Assembly (NCBI RefSeq): GCF_026072635.1
Contig: NZ_AP023081.1
Coordinates: 1,882,501-1,946,500 of the forward strand
Direction: 5' to 3'
DNA: 64,000 nt
Origin: Pseudomonas solani
GTDB lineage: Bacteria > Pseudomonadota > Gammaproteobacteria > Pseudomonadales > Pseudomonadaceae
Positions 43,075 through 51,708 of the stretch are shown here, piece after piece; the first letter of the stretch is position 1; each line of letters opens with the position of its first letter. The position numbers and the translations under genes were made by a program. The notes under the pieces were generated by a model. It made no database searches, was not told where the DNA came from, and was given only the letters and a program-made list of their open reading frames with translations.

Positions 43075-44409
43075 TCACGCAGGGCGTGCGAAGCGGTTCG
43101 CCGGCCGCGCCAGGCCGAGGTGTTCGCGCAGGGTGCGGCCCTCGTACTCGGTGCGGAACAGGCCGCGGCGCTGCAGCTCGGGCACCACCTGGGTGGCGAA
43201 GTCCTCGAGCCCGGCGGGCAGGTGCGGCACCAGCACGTTGAAGCCGTCGGCGCCGCGCCCTTCGAACCAGGCCTGCAGCTCGTCGGCGATCTGCGCCGGG
43301 GTGCCGATCAGGCTGTGGTGGCCACGCCCCCCGGCGATGCGCCGGCCCAGTTGGGCCAGGGTGAGGTTCTCCTGCCCGGCGAGTTCGGTGAGCAGCTTCT
43401 GCCGGCTCTGCTGGCCGTCCTGGGTCAGCGGCAGCTCGGGCAGCGGGCCGTCCAGCGGGTATTCGGAGAGGTCGAAGTTGCCGAGCATGCGACCCAGCAG
43501 GGCGACGCCGACGCGGGGGTCCACGAGCTCCTGGAACTGCTCGAACTTCTCCTTCGCCTCGGCCTCGCTGGCACCGACCACGACGAAGGCGCCGGGCATG
43601 ATCTTCAGGTCGTCCTCGTGGCGACCGAACTTCGCCAGGCGCCCCTTGAGATCGGCGTAGAAAGCCTGGGCCTTGGCCAGGGAGGTCTGCGCGGTGAACA
43701 CCACATCGGCGGTCTCGGCGGCCAGCTCGCGGCCGGTCTCCGAGGAGCCGGCCTGCACCACCACCGGCCGGCCCTGGGGCGAGCGGGCGACGTTGAGCGG
43801 GCCCTGCACGCGGAAATGCTCGCCCTGGTGGTCGAGCACGTGCAGCTTGGCCGGGTCGTAGTACTGGCCGCTGGCCTTGTCGCGGAGGAAGGCATCGTCT
43901 TCCCAGCTGTCCCACAGGCCGGTGACCACCTGGTGGAATTCCCGGGCGCGGGCGTAGCGCTCGGCGTGGCCCAGGTGGGCGTCGCGGTTGAAGTTCAGCG
44001 CCTCGGCGGCGGCGTCGGAGGTCACCAGGTTCCAGCCCGAACGGCCCCCGGAGATATGGTCCAGCGAGGCGAACTTGCGCGCCACATGGTACGGCTCGTT
44101 GTAGCTGGTGGTGACGGTGCTCACCAGGCCGATGCGTTCGGTGACGGCGGCCAGGGCGCTGAGCAGGGTCAGCGGTTCGAAGTAGGTGGAGCGGGCCATC
44201 TGGCTGGCGATGTCGCCGGTGGGCGCGGCGACGCTGTCGGCGACGAACAGGGCGTCGAACTTCGCCGCCTCGGCGATGCGCGCCAGGTGCTTGTACTGGG
44301 CGAAATCGAGGGTGTCGGCGGGGACGTCCGGGTGGCGCCAGGCGGCGACGTGGTGCCCGGTGGCCATGAGGAATGCGCCCAGTCTGAGTGTGCGTTGCGA
44401 TGCGGTCAT
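43075..44409 (-). CDS. NtaA/SnaA/DszA-family FMNH2-dependent monooxygenase
   Basis: 444-residue luciferase-like enzyme: LRLGAFLMATGHHVAAWRHP start, DALFVADS near 57, GWNLVTS near 130, and HLGHAERYARAREF. This family (DszA, NtaA, SnaA, and SfnG relatives) oxidises sulfones, sulfonates, sulfur heterocycles or chelators with reduced FMN supplied by a separate reductase. Its operon has a TonB receptor and an SsuA-like protein, so the substrate is probably an organosulfur compound. No reductase is adjacent; SsuE could serve. Confidence 0.9.
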   Translation of the reverse strand: MTASQRTLRLGAFLMATGHHVAAWRHPDVPADTLDFAQYKHLARIAEAAKFDALFVADSVAAPTGDIASQMARSTYFEPLTLLSALAAVTERIGLVSTVTTSYNEPYHVARKFASLDHISGGRSGWNLVTSDAAAEALNFNRDAHLGHAERYARAREFHQVVTGLWDSWEDDAFLRDKASGQYYDPAKLHVLDHQGEHFRVQGPLNVARSPQGRPVVVQAGSSETGRELAAETADVVFTAQTSLAKAQAFYADLKGRLAKFGRHEDDLKIMPGAFVVVGASEAEAKEKFEQFQELVDPRVGVALLGRMLGNFDLSEYPLDGPLPELPLTQDGQQSRQKLLTELAGQENLTLAQLGRRIAGGRGHHSLIGTPAQIADELQAWFEGRGADGFNVLVPHLPAGLEDFATQVVPELQRRGLFRTEYEGRTLREHLGLARPANRFARPA

Positions 44410-44497
44410 GTCGGTTTTCCCTGGTGATGTCGTGGAGGTCCTGCCGGGCCCGTCTGGGCGGGCCTCGGCAGTCCGTTCACACAAGGCGGTTTGGGGG

Positions 44498-46753
44498 TCA
44501 GAAGTCCTTGCGCAGCTGCACGCCGAAGTAGCGTTCGTCATCGCGCGGCACCACGCGGTAGACGTAGCCGGTACCGGTGGCGAGCAGCGGCGAATAGGAC
44601 TTGTCGGCTAGGTTCTTGCCGAGCAGCGCGACGCGCCAGCCCTGGTTGTAATCGGCCAGGGCGATGCTGGCGTTCCAGATGCCGTAGGCGCCCTGGATGG
44701 TGTCGGGGTTCTGGTCGAGGCTGTACTGCACCTTGTCCTGCCAGCTGTAGTCGGTGGCCAGTTCGATATCCAGGCCGTTGTCCAGCGGGATCACGTAGTC
44801 GGCGCGCACGTAGCTCTTCCAGTCCGGGCTGAAGGGCAGCGGCGAGCCGTCGACGTTGCAGCTGGAGGCGGCGCCCGGCGGGCACTGGAAGCTGTCGATG
44901 CGCGCCTTGGTGTAGGCAACCGCGCCGGAGAGCTTGAGCTGGCGGGTGGCCTGGAAGGCGTAGTCCAGCTCGACGCCCTGGGTCTTCACCGCGCCGGCGT
45001 TGATCAGGCGGGTGACCACGGTACCGGCGACCAGGTCGGGGAAGTTGGCCTGGTAGTCGTCGTAGTCGGTGTGGAACACCGCCAGGTTGGCGGTGGCGCG
45101 GCCGCCCAGGGCGCTGGCCTTGAGGCCCACCTCGTAGGAGTCGGAGGTCTCCGGCTTGAGCGCGCCGGTGTCACGGGGCTGCATGTTGAAGAACACGTTG
45201 TAGGCCGGCCCCTTGTAGCCACGGGAATAGGTGGCGTAGGCGGTGACGGCGTCGCTGAGGTCGTACTGCAGGCCGATGCGGCCGGACCAGCCGTCCTCGT
45301 CCACCGAGCCGCTGCTGGCGGTGGAGGGCTGCACGCCGGCCACGGCGGTGGGCGAGGTGGAAACCCGGCGGTGGTCGTATTCCAGCGCGTCGTGGGTCCA
45401 GCGCAGGCCGAAGATGCCGCGCAGGTCCTGGGTGAAGTTCAGGGTGCTCTCGCCGAACAGCGAGTAGCTGTCGCCGGTCACGCTGTAGTCGGCGCGACCG
45501 GTGTTGGGCACCGAACCGGTGATGGACAGGCGGCGATAGGTTTCCTCCGCCTTGCTGTGCATGACGTAGGCACCGGCGACGTATTCGAGGAACTCGCCCT
45601 TGGGCGAGGCCAGGCGCAGCTCCTGAGAGTACTGGTTGTAATCCACCTCGCCCTTGTCGTGGGAGGCCGCCACCGGCAGGGTCGCCAGGCGGTCGCCGTC
45701 CTGGAACTGGGTGTTCTCCCAGCCGCGCCAGGCGCTGATGGAGGTCAGGGTGTAGTCGCCCAGCTGCCAGTCGAACTGGCCGGACAGGCCCTGGTTGACG
45801 TCGTCGACATAGGTGCGCTGGTCGTTGTTCAGCTTGCGCGAATCGCTGTCGGCGGTGACCGGTAGCAGGGCGCTGGCGAAACCGGCGTTGGTGACCTTGG
45901 TGATGGGGCCGGCGGCGATGTCGTCGCGGCTCTTCATGTAGTCGGCGATCAGGGTGAAGCGGAAGTCCTCGTTGGGCTCGAACTCCAGCTTGCCGCGCGC
46001 GCCCTTGTGGTAGTAGCCGTTGACGTCATGGCCGTTGTGCACGTTCTCGACATTGCCGTCGTAGCCACCCAGCAAGGTGGTCAGCGAGCCCTTGAGGCTG
46101 TCACTGAGGCGCCCGCCGATGCCGAAGCGCAGGCGGTTCTCGTTGCCGCCGCCGAAGTGCGAGTAGTCGACGTAGCCGTGGGTCTCTTCCGGCGCCTCCT
46201 TGCTGACGATGTTGAGCACGCCGGCCGAGGCGTTCTTGCCGAACAGGGTGCCCTGGGGGCCGCGCAGCACTTCGATGCGCTCCAGGTCGAGCAGGTCCAG
46301 GGTGGCCTGGCCGGGGCGGCCGTAGACCACGCCGTCGACCACGGTGGCGACGGTGGGCTCGACGCCCGGCGAGGTGGAGATGGTGCCCACGCCGCGGATG
46401 AACAGCGAGGTGTCCTTGTTCGAGGCGCCGGCGCGGAAGTTCAGGGTCGGCACCTGGCTGACGATGCTGGAGACGCCGTTGCGGTTGTCGCGCTCCAGCT
46501 GCTCGCCCTCCACCACCGAGACGGCCACCGGCACCTTCTGCAGCGTCTCTTCGCGGCGGGTGGCGGTGACGGTCACGGTGTTCAGGGTCGGCGCGGCCTT
46601 CTGGCCGTCCTCGGTGGCGCCGGTGGTTTTCTCGGCGGCCCCGGCGGCGCTCCCCAGCGCCGCCAGGAGGATGCCGATGGCCAGCGGGCTGCGGCGCCCG
46701 CCGTGGGTGTTGCGAAGACCGCGCGGTGCGGCCGGATGGTTATGGATGCTCAT
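44498..46753 (-). CDS. TonB-dependent outer-membrane receptor
   Basis: 751 residues: a 40-residue signal region, a TonB box-like TVTVTATRREE near 55-65, a plug domain with FIRGVGTIS and RIEVLRGPQGTLFGKNASAG, and a beta-barrel ending in the terminal Phe required for insertion (VQLRKDF). It is of the catecholate/organic-substrate class, not a clear siderophore receptor. It is the first gene of an operon with monooxygenase, reductase and SsuA-like protein, which points to uptake of a bulky organosulfur compound (inference). A LacI-type operator lies upstream. Confidence 0.9.
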   Translation of the reverse strand: MSIHNHPAAPRGLRNTHGGRRSPLAIGILLAALGSAAGAAEKTTGATEDGQKAAPTLNTVTVTATRREETLQKVPVAVSVVEGEQLERDNRNGVSSIVSQVPTLNFRAGASNKDTSLFIRGVGTISTSPGVEPTVATVVDGVVYGRPGQATLDLLDLERIEVLRGPQGTLFGKNASAGVLNIVSKEAPEETHGYVDYSHFGGGNENRLRFGIGGRLSDSLKGSLTTLLGGYDGNVENVHNGHDVNGYYHKGARGKLEFEPNEDFRFTLIADYMKSRDDIAAGPITKVTNAGFASALLPVTADSDSRKLNNDQRTYVDDVNQGLSGQFDWQLGDYTLTSISAWRGWENTQFQDGDRLATLPVAASHDKGEVDYNQYSQELRLASPKGEFLEYVAGAYVMHSKAEETYRRLSITGSVPNTGRADYSVTGDSYSLFGESTLNFTQDLRGIFGLRWTHDALEYDHRRVSTSPTAVAGVQPSTASSGSVDEDGWSGRIGLQYDLSDAVTAYATYSRGYKGPAYNVFFNMQPRDTGALKPETSDSYEVGLKASALGGRATANLAVFHTDYDDYQANFPDLVAGTVVTRLINAGAVKTQGVELDYAFQATRQLKLSGAVAYTKARIDSFQCPPGAASSCNVDGSPLPFSPDWKSYVRADYVIPLDNGLDIELATDYSWQDKVQYSLDQNPDTIQGAYGIWNASIALADYNQGWRVALLGKNLADKSYSPLLATGTGYVYRVVPRDDERYFGVQLRKDF

Positions 46754-46870
46754 GCTCGTTTCACTGCCCTGCGGAGACCAGACGCGCCTGCTGCTTGCAG
46801 GCTCCTTGTGGGCTGTCGCGGTCTGGTCTCGCTCGTGCGAGTGGCAGCAAAAAGGCAGACAGCCGGTATT

Positions 46871-46884
46871 TGTTAGCGCTAACA
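46871..46884. promoter_or_regulatory. LacI-family operator
   Basis: TGTTAGCGCTAACA is a perfect 14-base palindrome with the central CG step typical of LacI/GalR-family operators. It lies between the divergent TonB receptor and LacI-type regulator genes, so one site could control both. Confidence 0.78.
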
Positions 46885-46963
46885 TCGCCAGTATCAGAGC
46901 GACGCTAATAGATCGTCAAATAATTAAAAATTACTTTTATATGCCTTTCAGGATGAACAATTC

Positions 46964-47998
46964 ATGAGCAGCCCCCGCAAGCGCCGAGGCGCAGGACGCG
47001 TCACCCTCAGCGCCGTGGCCGAGCGCGTCGGCGTTTCCGCCATTACCGTGTCGCGCTACTTCAACCAGCCGGAGCAGGTCTCCGAGGAGCTGCGCGGGCG
47101 CATCGAAGCGGCGGTGGCCGAGCTGGGCTACGTGCCCAACCTAGTGGCCGGCGGGCTCGCCTCGGCGCGCGGGCGCATCGTCGGCATGGTCATCCCCAAC
47201 ATCTCGGGGCCGATCTTCGCTAACACCATCCAGGGCTTCAGCGACACCCTGGCGCGCCACGGCTACCAGCTGCTGCTGGCCTCCAGCTACTTCTCCGAGG
47301 AACAGGAAGAGAGCGCCGTGCGCGCCTTCCTCGGCTGGTCGCCGGCAGCCCTGGTGGTCACCAGTCATTTCCACAGCCCCGGCACCGAGAAGATGCTCGC
47401 CGAGGCGGACATCCCGGTGGTCGAGGTCTGGGACTACCAGCCCGAGCGCGCGCCCATGCAGGTGGGCTTCCTCCATCGCGACGTGGGTGTCGCCGCCACC
47501 CGCTACCTGCTGGACAAGGGCCACCGGCGCATCGCCTTCGTGCAGAACAGCGCCGCCGGCGACTTCAGCGCACTGGACCGCCGCGACGGTTATGCCGACA
47601 CCCTGCGCGAGGCCGACCTCGAACCCTGGGTTTTCGTGCCCAGCAGCGGCCTGGCGCCCTTCGAGGCCGGCAAGCAGGCCATGGAGGCGCTGATGAAGCG
47701 CTCGCCGCAGCCGGACGCGATCATCTTCGCCAACGACAACCTCGCCGCCGGTGGCCTGCTCGCCGCGCAACGGGCGGGCCTGGACCTGCCGGGGGATTGC
47801 GCGGTGATGGGCTTCGGCGACTACCCCTTCGCCGAGATGCTGCTGCCCAGCCTGACCACCATCCGCCCGCCGGCCCTGGAGATCGGCGAGCGCGCCGCCA
47901 CCCGCGTGCTACAGGCCCTCAGGGTGCTGCCGCTGGAGGGCGAGGTGGAACGCCTGAACCTGCTCGACTGTCAGGTCATTGCAAGGGAAAGCGCGTAG
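46964..47998 (+). CDS. LacI-family transcriptional regulator
   Basis: 344 residues: N-terminal helix-turn-helix with hinge helix (about 12-65; TLSAVAERVGVSAITVSRYFNQP) and a periplasmic-binding-protein-like effector domain with VVGMVIPNISGP-like sequence and DAIIFANDNLAAGGL. The pattern is close to gluconate repressor GntR of the LacI family. It is divergent from the TonB receptor operon across about 210 bases with one operator, and is followed by an MFS gene 42 bases later. The inducer may be a sugar acid or a sulfonated analogue. Confidence 0.92.
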   Translation: MSSPRKRRGAGRVTLSAVAERVGVSAITVSRYFNQPEQVSEELRGRIEAAVAELGYVPNLVAGGLASARGRIVGMVIPNISGPIFANTIQGFSDTLARHGYQLLLASSYFSEEQEESAVRAFLGWSPAALVVTSHFHSPGTEKMLAEADIPVVEVWDYQPERAPMQVGFLHRDVGVAATRYLLDKGHRRIAFVQNSAAGDFSALDRRDGYADTLREADLEPWVFVPSSGLAPFEAGKQAMEALMKRSPQPDAIIFANDNLAAGGLLAAQRAGLDLPGDCAVMGFGDYPFAEMLLPSLTTIRPPALEIGERAATRVLQALRVLPLEGEVERLNLLDCQVIARESA

Positions 47999-48039
47999 AA
48001 TCCGCGCCCCTCGCAAAACGCCCCACCATCGGAAACACC

Positions 48040-49230
48040 ATGAATCCAGGCACCCTCCTCTCCCTGCCGCTGCTGGCACTGGCCCTTGGCGGCTTCGTCG
48101 TCGGCAGCAGCGAATTCATCATCATGGGCCTGCTGCCCGAAGTGGCCCAGGACCTCTCCGTGAGCCTCTCCGACGCCGGCCTGCTGGTCAGCGCCTATGC
48201 CATGGGCGTGGTCATCGGCGCGCCCCTGCTCGGCCCGCTGCTGGGCCGCCTGCCGCGCCGCCAGGCCCTGCTCTGGCTGATGGGCGCCTACGCCCTGGGC
48301 AACCTCGGCTGCGCCCTGGCACCGAATTACGAATGGCTGATGGCCGCGCGCATGTTCACCGCCTTCAGTCACGCCGGCTTCTTCGGCTGCGCCACCCTGC
48401 TGGCCGCCGAACTGGCGCCGCCCCACCGCCGCGCCTCGGCCATGGCCCTGGTGCTCAGCGGCCTGACCATCGCCAACGTCCTCGGCGTCCCGGCCGGTGC
48501 CTGGCTCGGCCAGGCCACCAGCTGGCGGGTGACCTTCATGGTGGTGGCGGCCCTGGGCTTCCTCACCCTGCTGGCGCAGTTCCTCTGGCTGCCGGCCACC
48601 GCCAAGCCACAACCCAGCGCCGCCGGTGCCTGGGACGGCATCTTCCGCCGGCCGGTGCTGCATGCGCTGGGGGTGTGCAGCCTGTCGTCGGTGGCGCTGT
48701 TCGGCGTGTTCACCTACATCAGCCCGCTGCTGCGTGATGTTTCCGGCTTCAGCCCCGAGCATGCCAACTTCGCCCTGCTGCTGTTCGGCATCGGCCTGAC
48801 CCTCGGCAACCTGCTGGGCGGCCGCCTGGCGGACAAGGGCTTCCGCTTCGCCCTGCCCGGCGCCTTCGCGGTGAGCACCCTGTGCCTGCTGGGCCTGTTC
48901 GTCTTCGCCCAGGTGCCGGTGCTGGCCCTGGCCTGCCTGTTCCTCTGGGGCGTGGCCAGCTTCGCCATCTCCTCGCCGCTGCAACTGCTGCTGGTGGAAC
49001 AGGCCGGCGAATCCGCCAGCCTCGCCGCCACCCTCAGCCACGCCGCCTTCAACCTCGGCAACGCCAGCGGCGCCTTCGTCGGCGGCCTGTGGCTGAGCAC
49101 CGGGATGGGCCTGGCCAACCTGCCGCTGATGGGCGTGGGCGTGCTGGTTGCCACCCTGCTGGTATGCCTGCCCCTGCCGCGCCTGCGCGCCACCCGCGAG
49201 CGCCTCCAGGCGGCCGGGCAGATCCATTGA
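48040..49230 (+). CDS. MFS transporter, DHA1 (AraJ/YdhP-like) family
   Basis: 396 residues with 12 hydrophobic helices. The first helix is LGGFVVGSSEFIIMGLLPEVA, and the loop LLGRLPRRQALL matches motif A between helices 2 and 3. Such drug:H+ antiporters export sugars, drugs or metabolites. It is probably co-transcribed with the LacI gene, so export of a by-product of that pathway is possible. The start is the ATG at 48040; a longer open frame overlaps lacI. Confidence 0.9.
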   Translation: MNPGTLLSLPLLALALGGFVVGSSEFIIMGLLPEVAQDLSVSLSDAGLLVSAYAMGVVIGAPLLGPLLGRLPRRQALLWLMGAYALGNLGCALAPNYEWLMAARMFTAFSHAGFFGCATLLAAELAPPHRRASAMALVLSGLTIANVLGVPAGAWLGQATSWRVTFMVVAALGFLTLLAQFLWLPATAKPQPSAAGAWDGIFRRPVLHALGVCSLSSVALFGVFTYISPLLRDVSGFSPEHANFALLLFGIGLTLGNLLGGRLADKGFRFALPGAFAVSTLCLLGLFVFAQVPVLALACLFLWGVASFAISSPLQLLLVEQAGESASLAATLSHAAFNLGNASGAFVGGLWLSTGMGLANLPLMGVGVLVATLLVCLPLPRLRATRERLQAAGQIH

Positions 49231-49427
49231 CCCAGGCCCCGTGAGATGAAGCGCCCGTAGGGTGGGTCGCGCGTCTCCGATCCACCGTCCAGCCCCGAGC
49301 CGCGCCGCGCATCGGGGCGATGGGCGTTATGGCGGTTGGGAGGGTTCGCGGTACGGAACATCGGGAGCTGCGGTATCGGTCCGGGCGGGCTAGGCTCTGG
49401 CCTTTCCCACGCGACAGGAGCACGGAC

Positions 49428-49793
49428 ATGGAAGCGGAACGCCAGGCCATCGAGGCGGTGGTACGGGATTACGTGGAAGGCATGGTGCGGGCGGACGCGA
49501 CGCTGTTGCGCAGCGCCTTCCACCCCGACAGCCGCATCGTCGGGCACTTCGGCCCGGACCTGCAGTGGCTCTCGCCGGAAGCCTTCATCGCCGGCCTGCA
49601 GGCCAGGGGCCCGGTGGTGGCCGAGGGCGAAGCGCCGGTGTGGCGTCTGGAGTCCCTGGACCTCACCGGCGACACCGCCCTGGCCAAGGTCACCGACGTC
49701 TACGCCGGCCTGGACTTCATCGATTACCTCTCGCTGCTGAAGATCGACGGCCGCTGGCGCATCGTGCACAAGCTGTTCCACCTGCACGGCTAG
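49428..49793 (+). CDS. NTF2-like (nuclear transport factor 2/lumazine-related) protein
   Basis: 121 residues with the helix-helix-sheet pattern of the NTF2-like superfamily: EAERQAIEAVVRDYVEGMV, SRIVGHFGP, and the terminal strand DGRWRIVHKLFHLHG. CAGGAG lies nine bases before the ATG. Such small cone-shaped proteins are often enzymes or ligand binders; the function here is unknown. The space before it (49231-49427) shows no gene. Confidence 0.8.
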   Translation: MEAERQAIEAVVRDYVEGMVRADATLLRSAFHPDSRIVGHFGPDLQWLSPEAFIAGLQARGPVVAEGEAPVWRLESLDLTGDTALAKVTDVYAGLDFIDYLSLLKIDGRWRIVHKLFHLHG

Positions 49794-49823
49794 GGCCTGC
49801 CTCCGGGGTGTCGATCCACCGCT

Positions 49824-50738
49824 TTACCCCGCCAGCACCTCGGCGAACAGCTGCCGCAGGTTATCCACATCGTTGGCGGCCAGCTGGCGCAGCTGCAGCG
49901 CGAGCTGTGCATAACTCGGCGCGGGCGGCAGGTTGAGGTGCTGCGGCAGCACCTCGTCGCCGTCGCTCACCAGCAGCGCGAAGTGCACGCTGTTCTCCAG
50001 CTCGCGGGTGTTGCCCGGCCAGGGGTAGCTCTCCAGCGCGGCCTGGGCGGCGGTGCTGATCAAGGGCAGCGGCAGGTCCAGGCGCTGGGCGTAGATGCCG
50101 AGGAAGTATTCGGCCAGGGGCAGGATGTCGTCCGGGCGCTCGCGCAGCGGCGGCAGCTCGACGCGGCCTTCATCCAGGTACTGGTACAGGCGCTCGTTGA
50201 ACTTGCCGGCGGCCACCGCCTTGGCCAGGTCGATGCTGGTGGCGGCCACCAGGCGGGCGTCCACCGGGGTCGGCTGGGCAGCGCCGACGCGGGTCACCTC
50301 GCGGCTTTCCAGGGCCGCCAGCAGCTTGGCCTGCAGGGGCAGCGGCAGGTCGCCGATCTCGTCGAGGTAGAGGGTGCCGCCATTGGCCGAGCCGAACCAG
50401 CCGGCGCGGCTGCTGGCCGAGCCCGCATGGGCACCCGGGGCGTGGCCGAAGAGTTCGGCCTCGGCGTAGACCTTGCTGATGGCGCTGCAGCTCACCGCCA
50501 CGAACAGCCCCGGGCGTTCGCTGCCCTTGTGGATCTGCCGCGCCAGCAACTCCTTGCCGGTGCCGGTCTCGCCCTGGATCAGCACCGGCACGGCGGCCGG
50601 TGCCAGTTGCTCCACCTCCTCGCGCAGGCGCCGCGAGCGGGCGTCGACGAACACCAGCGCGCGGGCGCGGATGCTCAGGGGGCTGCGGTCGGCATCGGCG
50701 AAGCTCAGCAGGGGCTGGCCGGTATGTTCCTGGGTCAT
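49824..50738 (-). CDS. sigma-54-type AAA+ regulator lacking a clear DNA-binding domain
   Basis: 304 residues, nearly all AAA+ domain: Walker A GETGTGKE near 56, Walker B GGTLYLDEIGD near 121, and a C-terminal NTRELEN sensor. The loop that normally reads GAFTGA is GAHAGS (FGHAPGAHAGSAS), and after LNLPP only about 30 residues remain with no Fis-type helix-turn-helix. Its N-terminus SPLSIRARALVFVD resembles SfnR-type regulators of dimethylsulfone use, which also lack a receiver domain. The substitutions leave sigma-54 contact and DNA binding uncertain. Confidence 0.82.
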   Translation of the reverse strand: MTQEHTGQPLLSFADADRSPLSIRARALVFVDARSRRLREEVEQLAPAAVPVLIQGETGTGKELLARQIHKGSERPGLFVAVSCSAISKVYAEAELFGHAPGAHAGSASSRAGWFGSANGGTLYLDEIGDLPLPLQAKLLAALESREVTRVGAAQPTPVDARLVAATSIDLAKAVAAGKFNERLYQYLDEGRVELPPLRERPDDILPLAEYFLGIYAQRLDLPLPLISTAAQAALESYPWPGNTRELENSVHFALLVSDGDEVLPQHLNLPPAPSYAQLALQLRQLAANDVDNLRQLFAEVLAG

Positions 50739-50942
50739 GAACGAAATCTCCCGCCGGGCCCTGGCTGCGAAGCAGCGGGCCCTGGCGTCACATTGAAAAA
50801 TGAACCTGTTCGGGATCGAGCGAGCTGGAGAAGAACAAGGCGAAAACAGCCGGGGGCGCGAAGTTCACGAGCTGCAAATGGGCAAGCCCGATGTCGTTTT
50901 CAACGCCGTTGTTCCGACGCGCAGCCGATCCTGGGCAGGTGC

Positions 50943-51524
50943 TCAGGCGCGCTTGCGGGTCAGTTGCTCGATGCGACCCTGCAGCCGGTAGAGGTAGGCG
51001 AACCCCTGCTCCCAGAGATGGTGGCCGGACTTCACGTTGATATGCCCGGCACCGGCGAGGATGGCCGGCTCGGCGCCCCACTGGCGCGCCAGCTCCAGCG
51101 CACGCGGGGTGCTGGCGGCGTGGTCGTTGTCCGAGCCCACCAGCAGCGTGGGGAACGGCAGCGCGGCCCGGGGAATCGGGGCGAAGCCCTGCAGCGGTTC
51201 GGGGCAGCCGGGGCGCTCGACGTCGGCCGGCGCCACCAGCAGTGCACCGCGTACCCGGCGCAGCACGTCCGGGTCGGCCTGCCGGGCCCAGTGGGCGACG
51301 GTGACGCAACCGAGGCTGTGGGCGATGAGGATCACCGGCGTGCGCTCGGCATCGATGGCGCGCTCCAGCGCCGCGACCCAGGCGTCCCGCTCGGGCAGGT
51401 CCCAATCGGCCTGCTCGACGCGGCTGGCGTTGGGCAGGGTGCGTTGCCAATGGCTCTGCCAATGCTCGTCTGGCGAGCCCTGCCATCCCGGCAGGATCAG
51501 GTAACGAATGGCCTGGCTGCGCAT
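50943..51524 (-). CDS. RBBP9/YdeN-type alpha/beta hydrolase
   Basis: 193 residues: ILPGWQGSPDEHWQ opening, nucleophile serine in AHSLGC near 72, aspartate in GSDNDHAAS, and histidine in AGHINVKSG. This matches the small serine-hydrolase family RBBP9/YdeN, whose substrates are mostly unknown. AAGGAGG precedes the ATG at 51524. It lies between the AAA+ gene and the divergent mdcR, and the upstream region holds the ATAAGCTAAT motif on its strand. Confidence 0.88.
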   Translation of the reverse strand: MRSQAIRYLILPGWQGSPDEHWQSHWQRTLPNASRVEQADWDLPERDAWVAALERAIDAERTPVILIAHSLGCVTVAHWARQADPDVLRRVRGALLVAPADVERPGCPEPLQGFAPIPRAALPFPTLLVGSDNDHAASTPRALELARQWGAEPAILAGAGHINVKSGHHLWEQGFAYLYRLQGRIEQLTRKRA

Positions 51525-51599
51525 GGCGAGCCCTCCTTGCAATGTTTCGACGAGGAGGAGTCTAGGGGCTGCCCATATATCTGTTAAGGAATAAGAATT

Positions 51600-51628
51600 T
51601 ATTTACTTATGCATTATTAGCTTATTCA
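51600..51628 (-). promoter_or_regulatory. AT-rich motif like those before ssuA-like and tauA genes
   Basis: The minus strand reads GAATAAGCTAATAATGCATA, matching ATAAGCTAATGA of 18998 and 20184 in 11 of 12 positions. It lies about 80-100 bases before the hydrolase gene and between it and mdcR, suggesting sulfur-linked control of the hydrolase. Confidence 0.5.
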
Positions 51629-51708
51629 CTAAAGGTCCCATCGGGTTCGCGGGCGCGAACTTGTAGGATGAGGGCTTCGCTCAATCACCCGGACCGGGAC
51701 GCGGTGCC

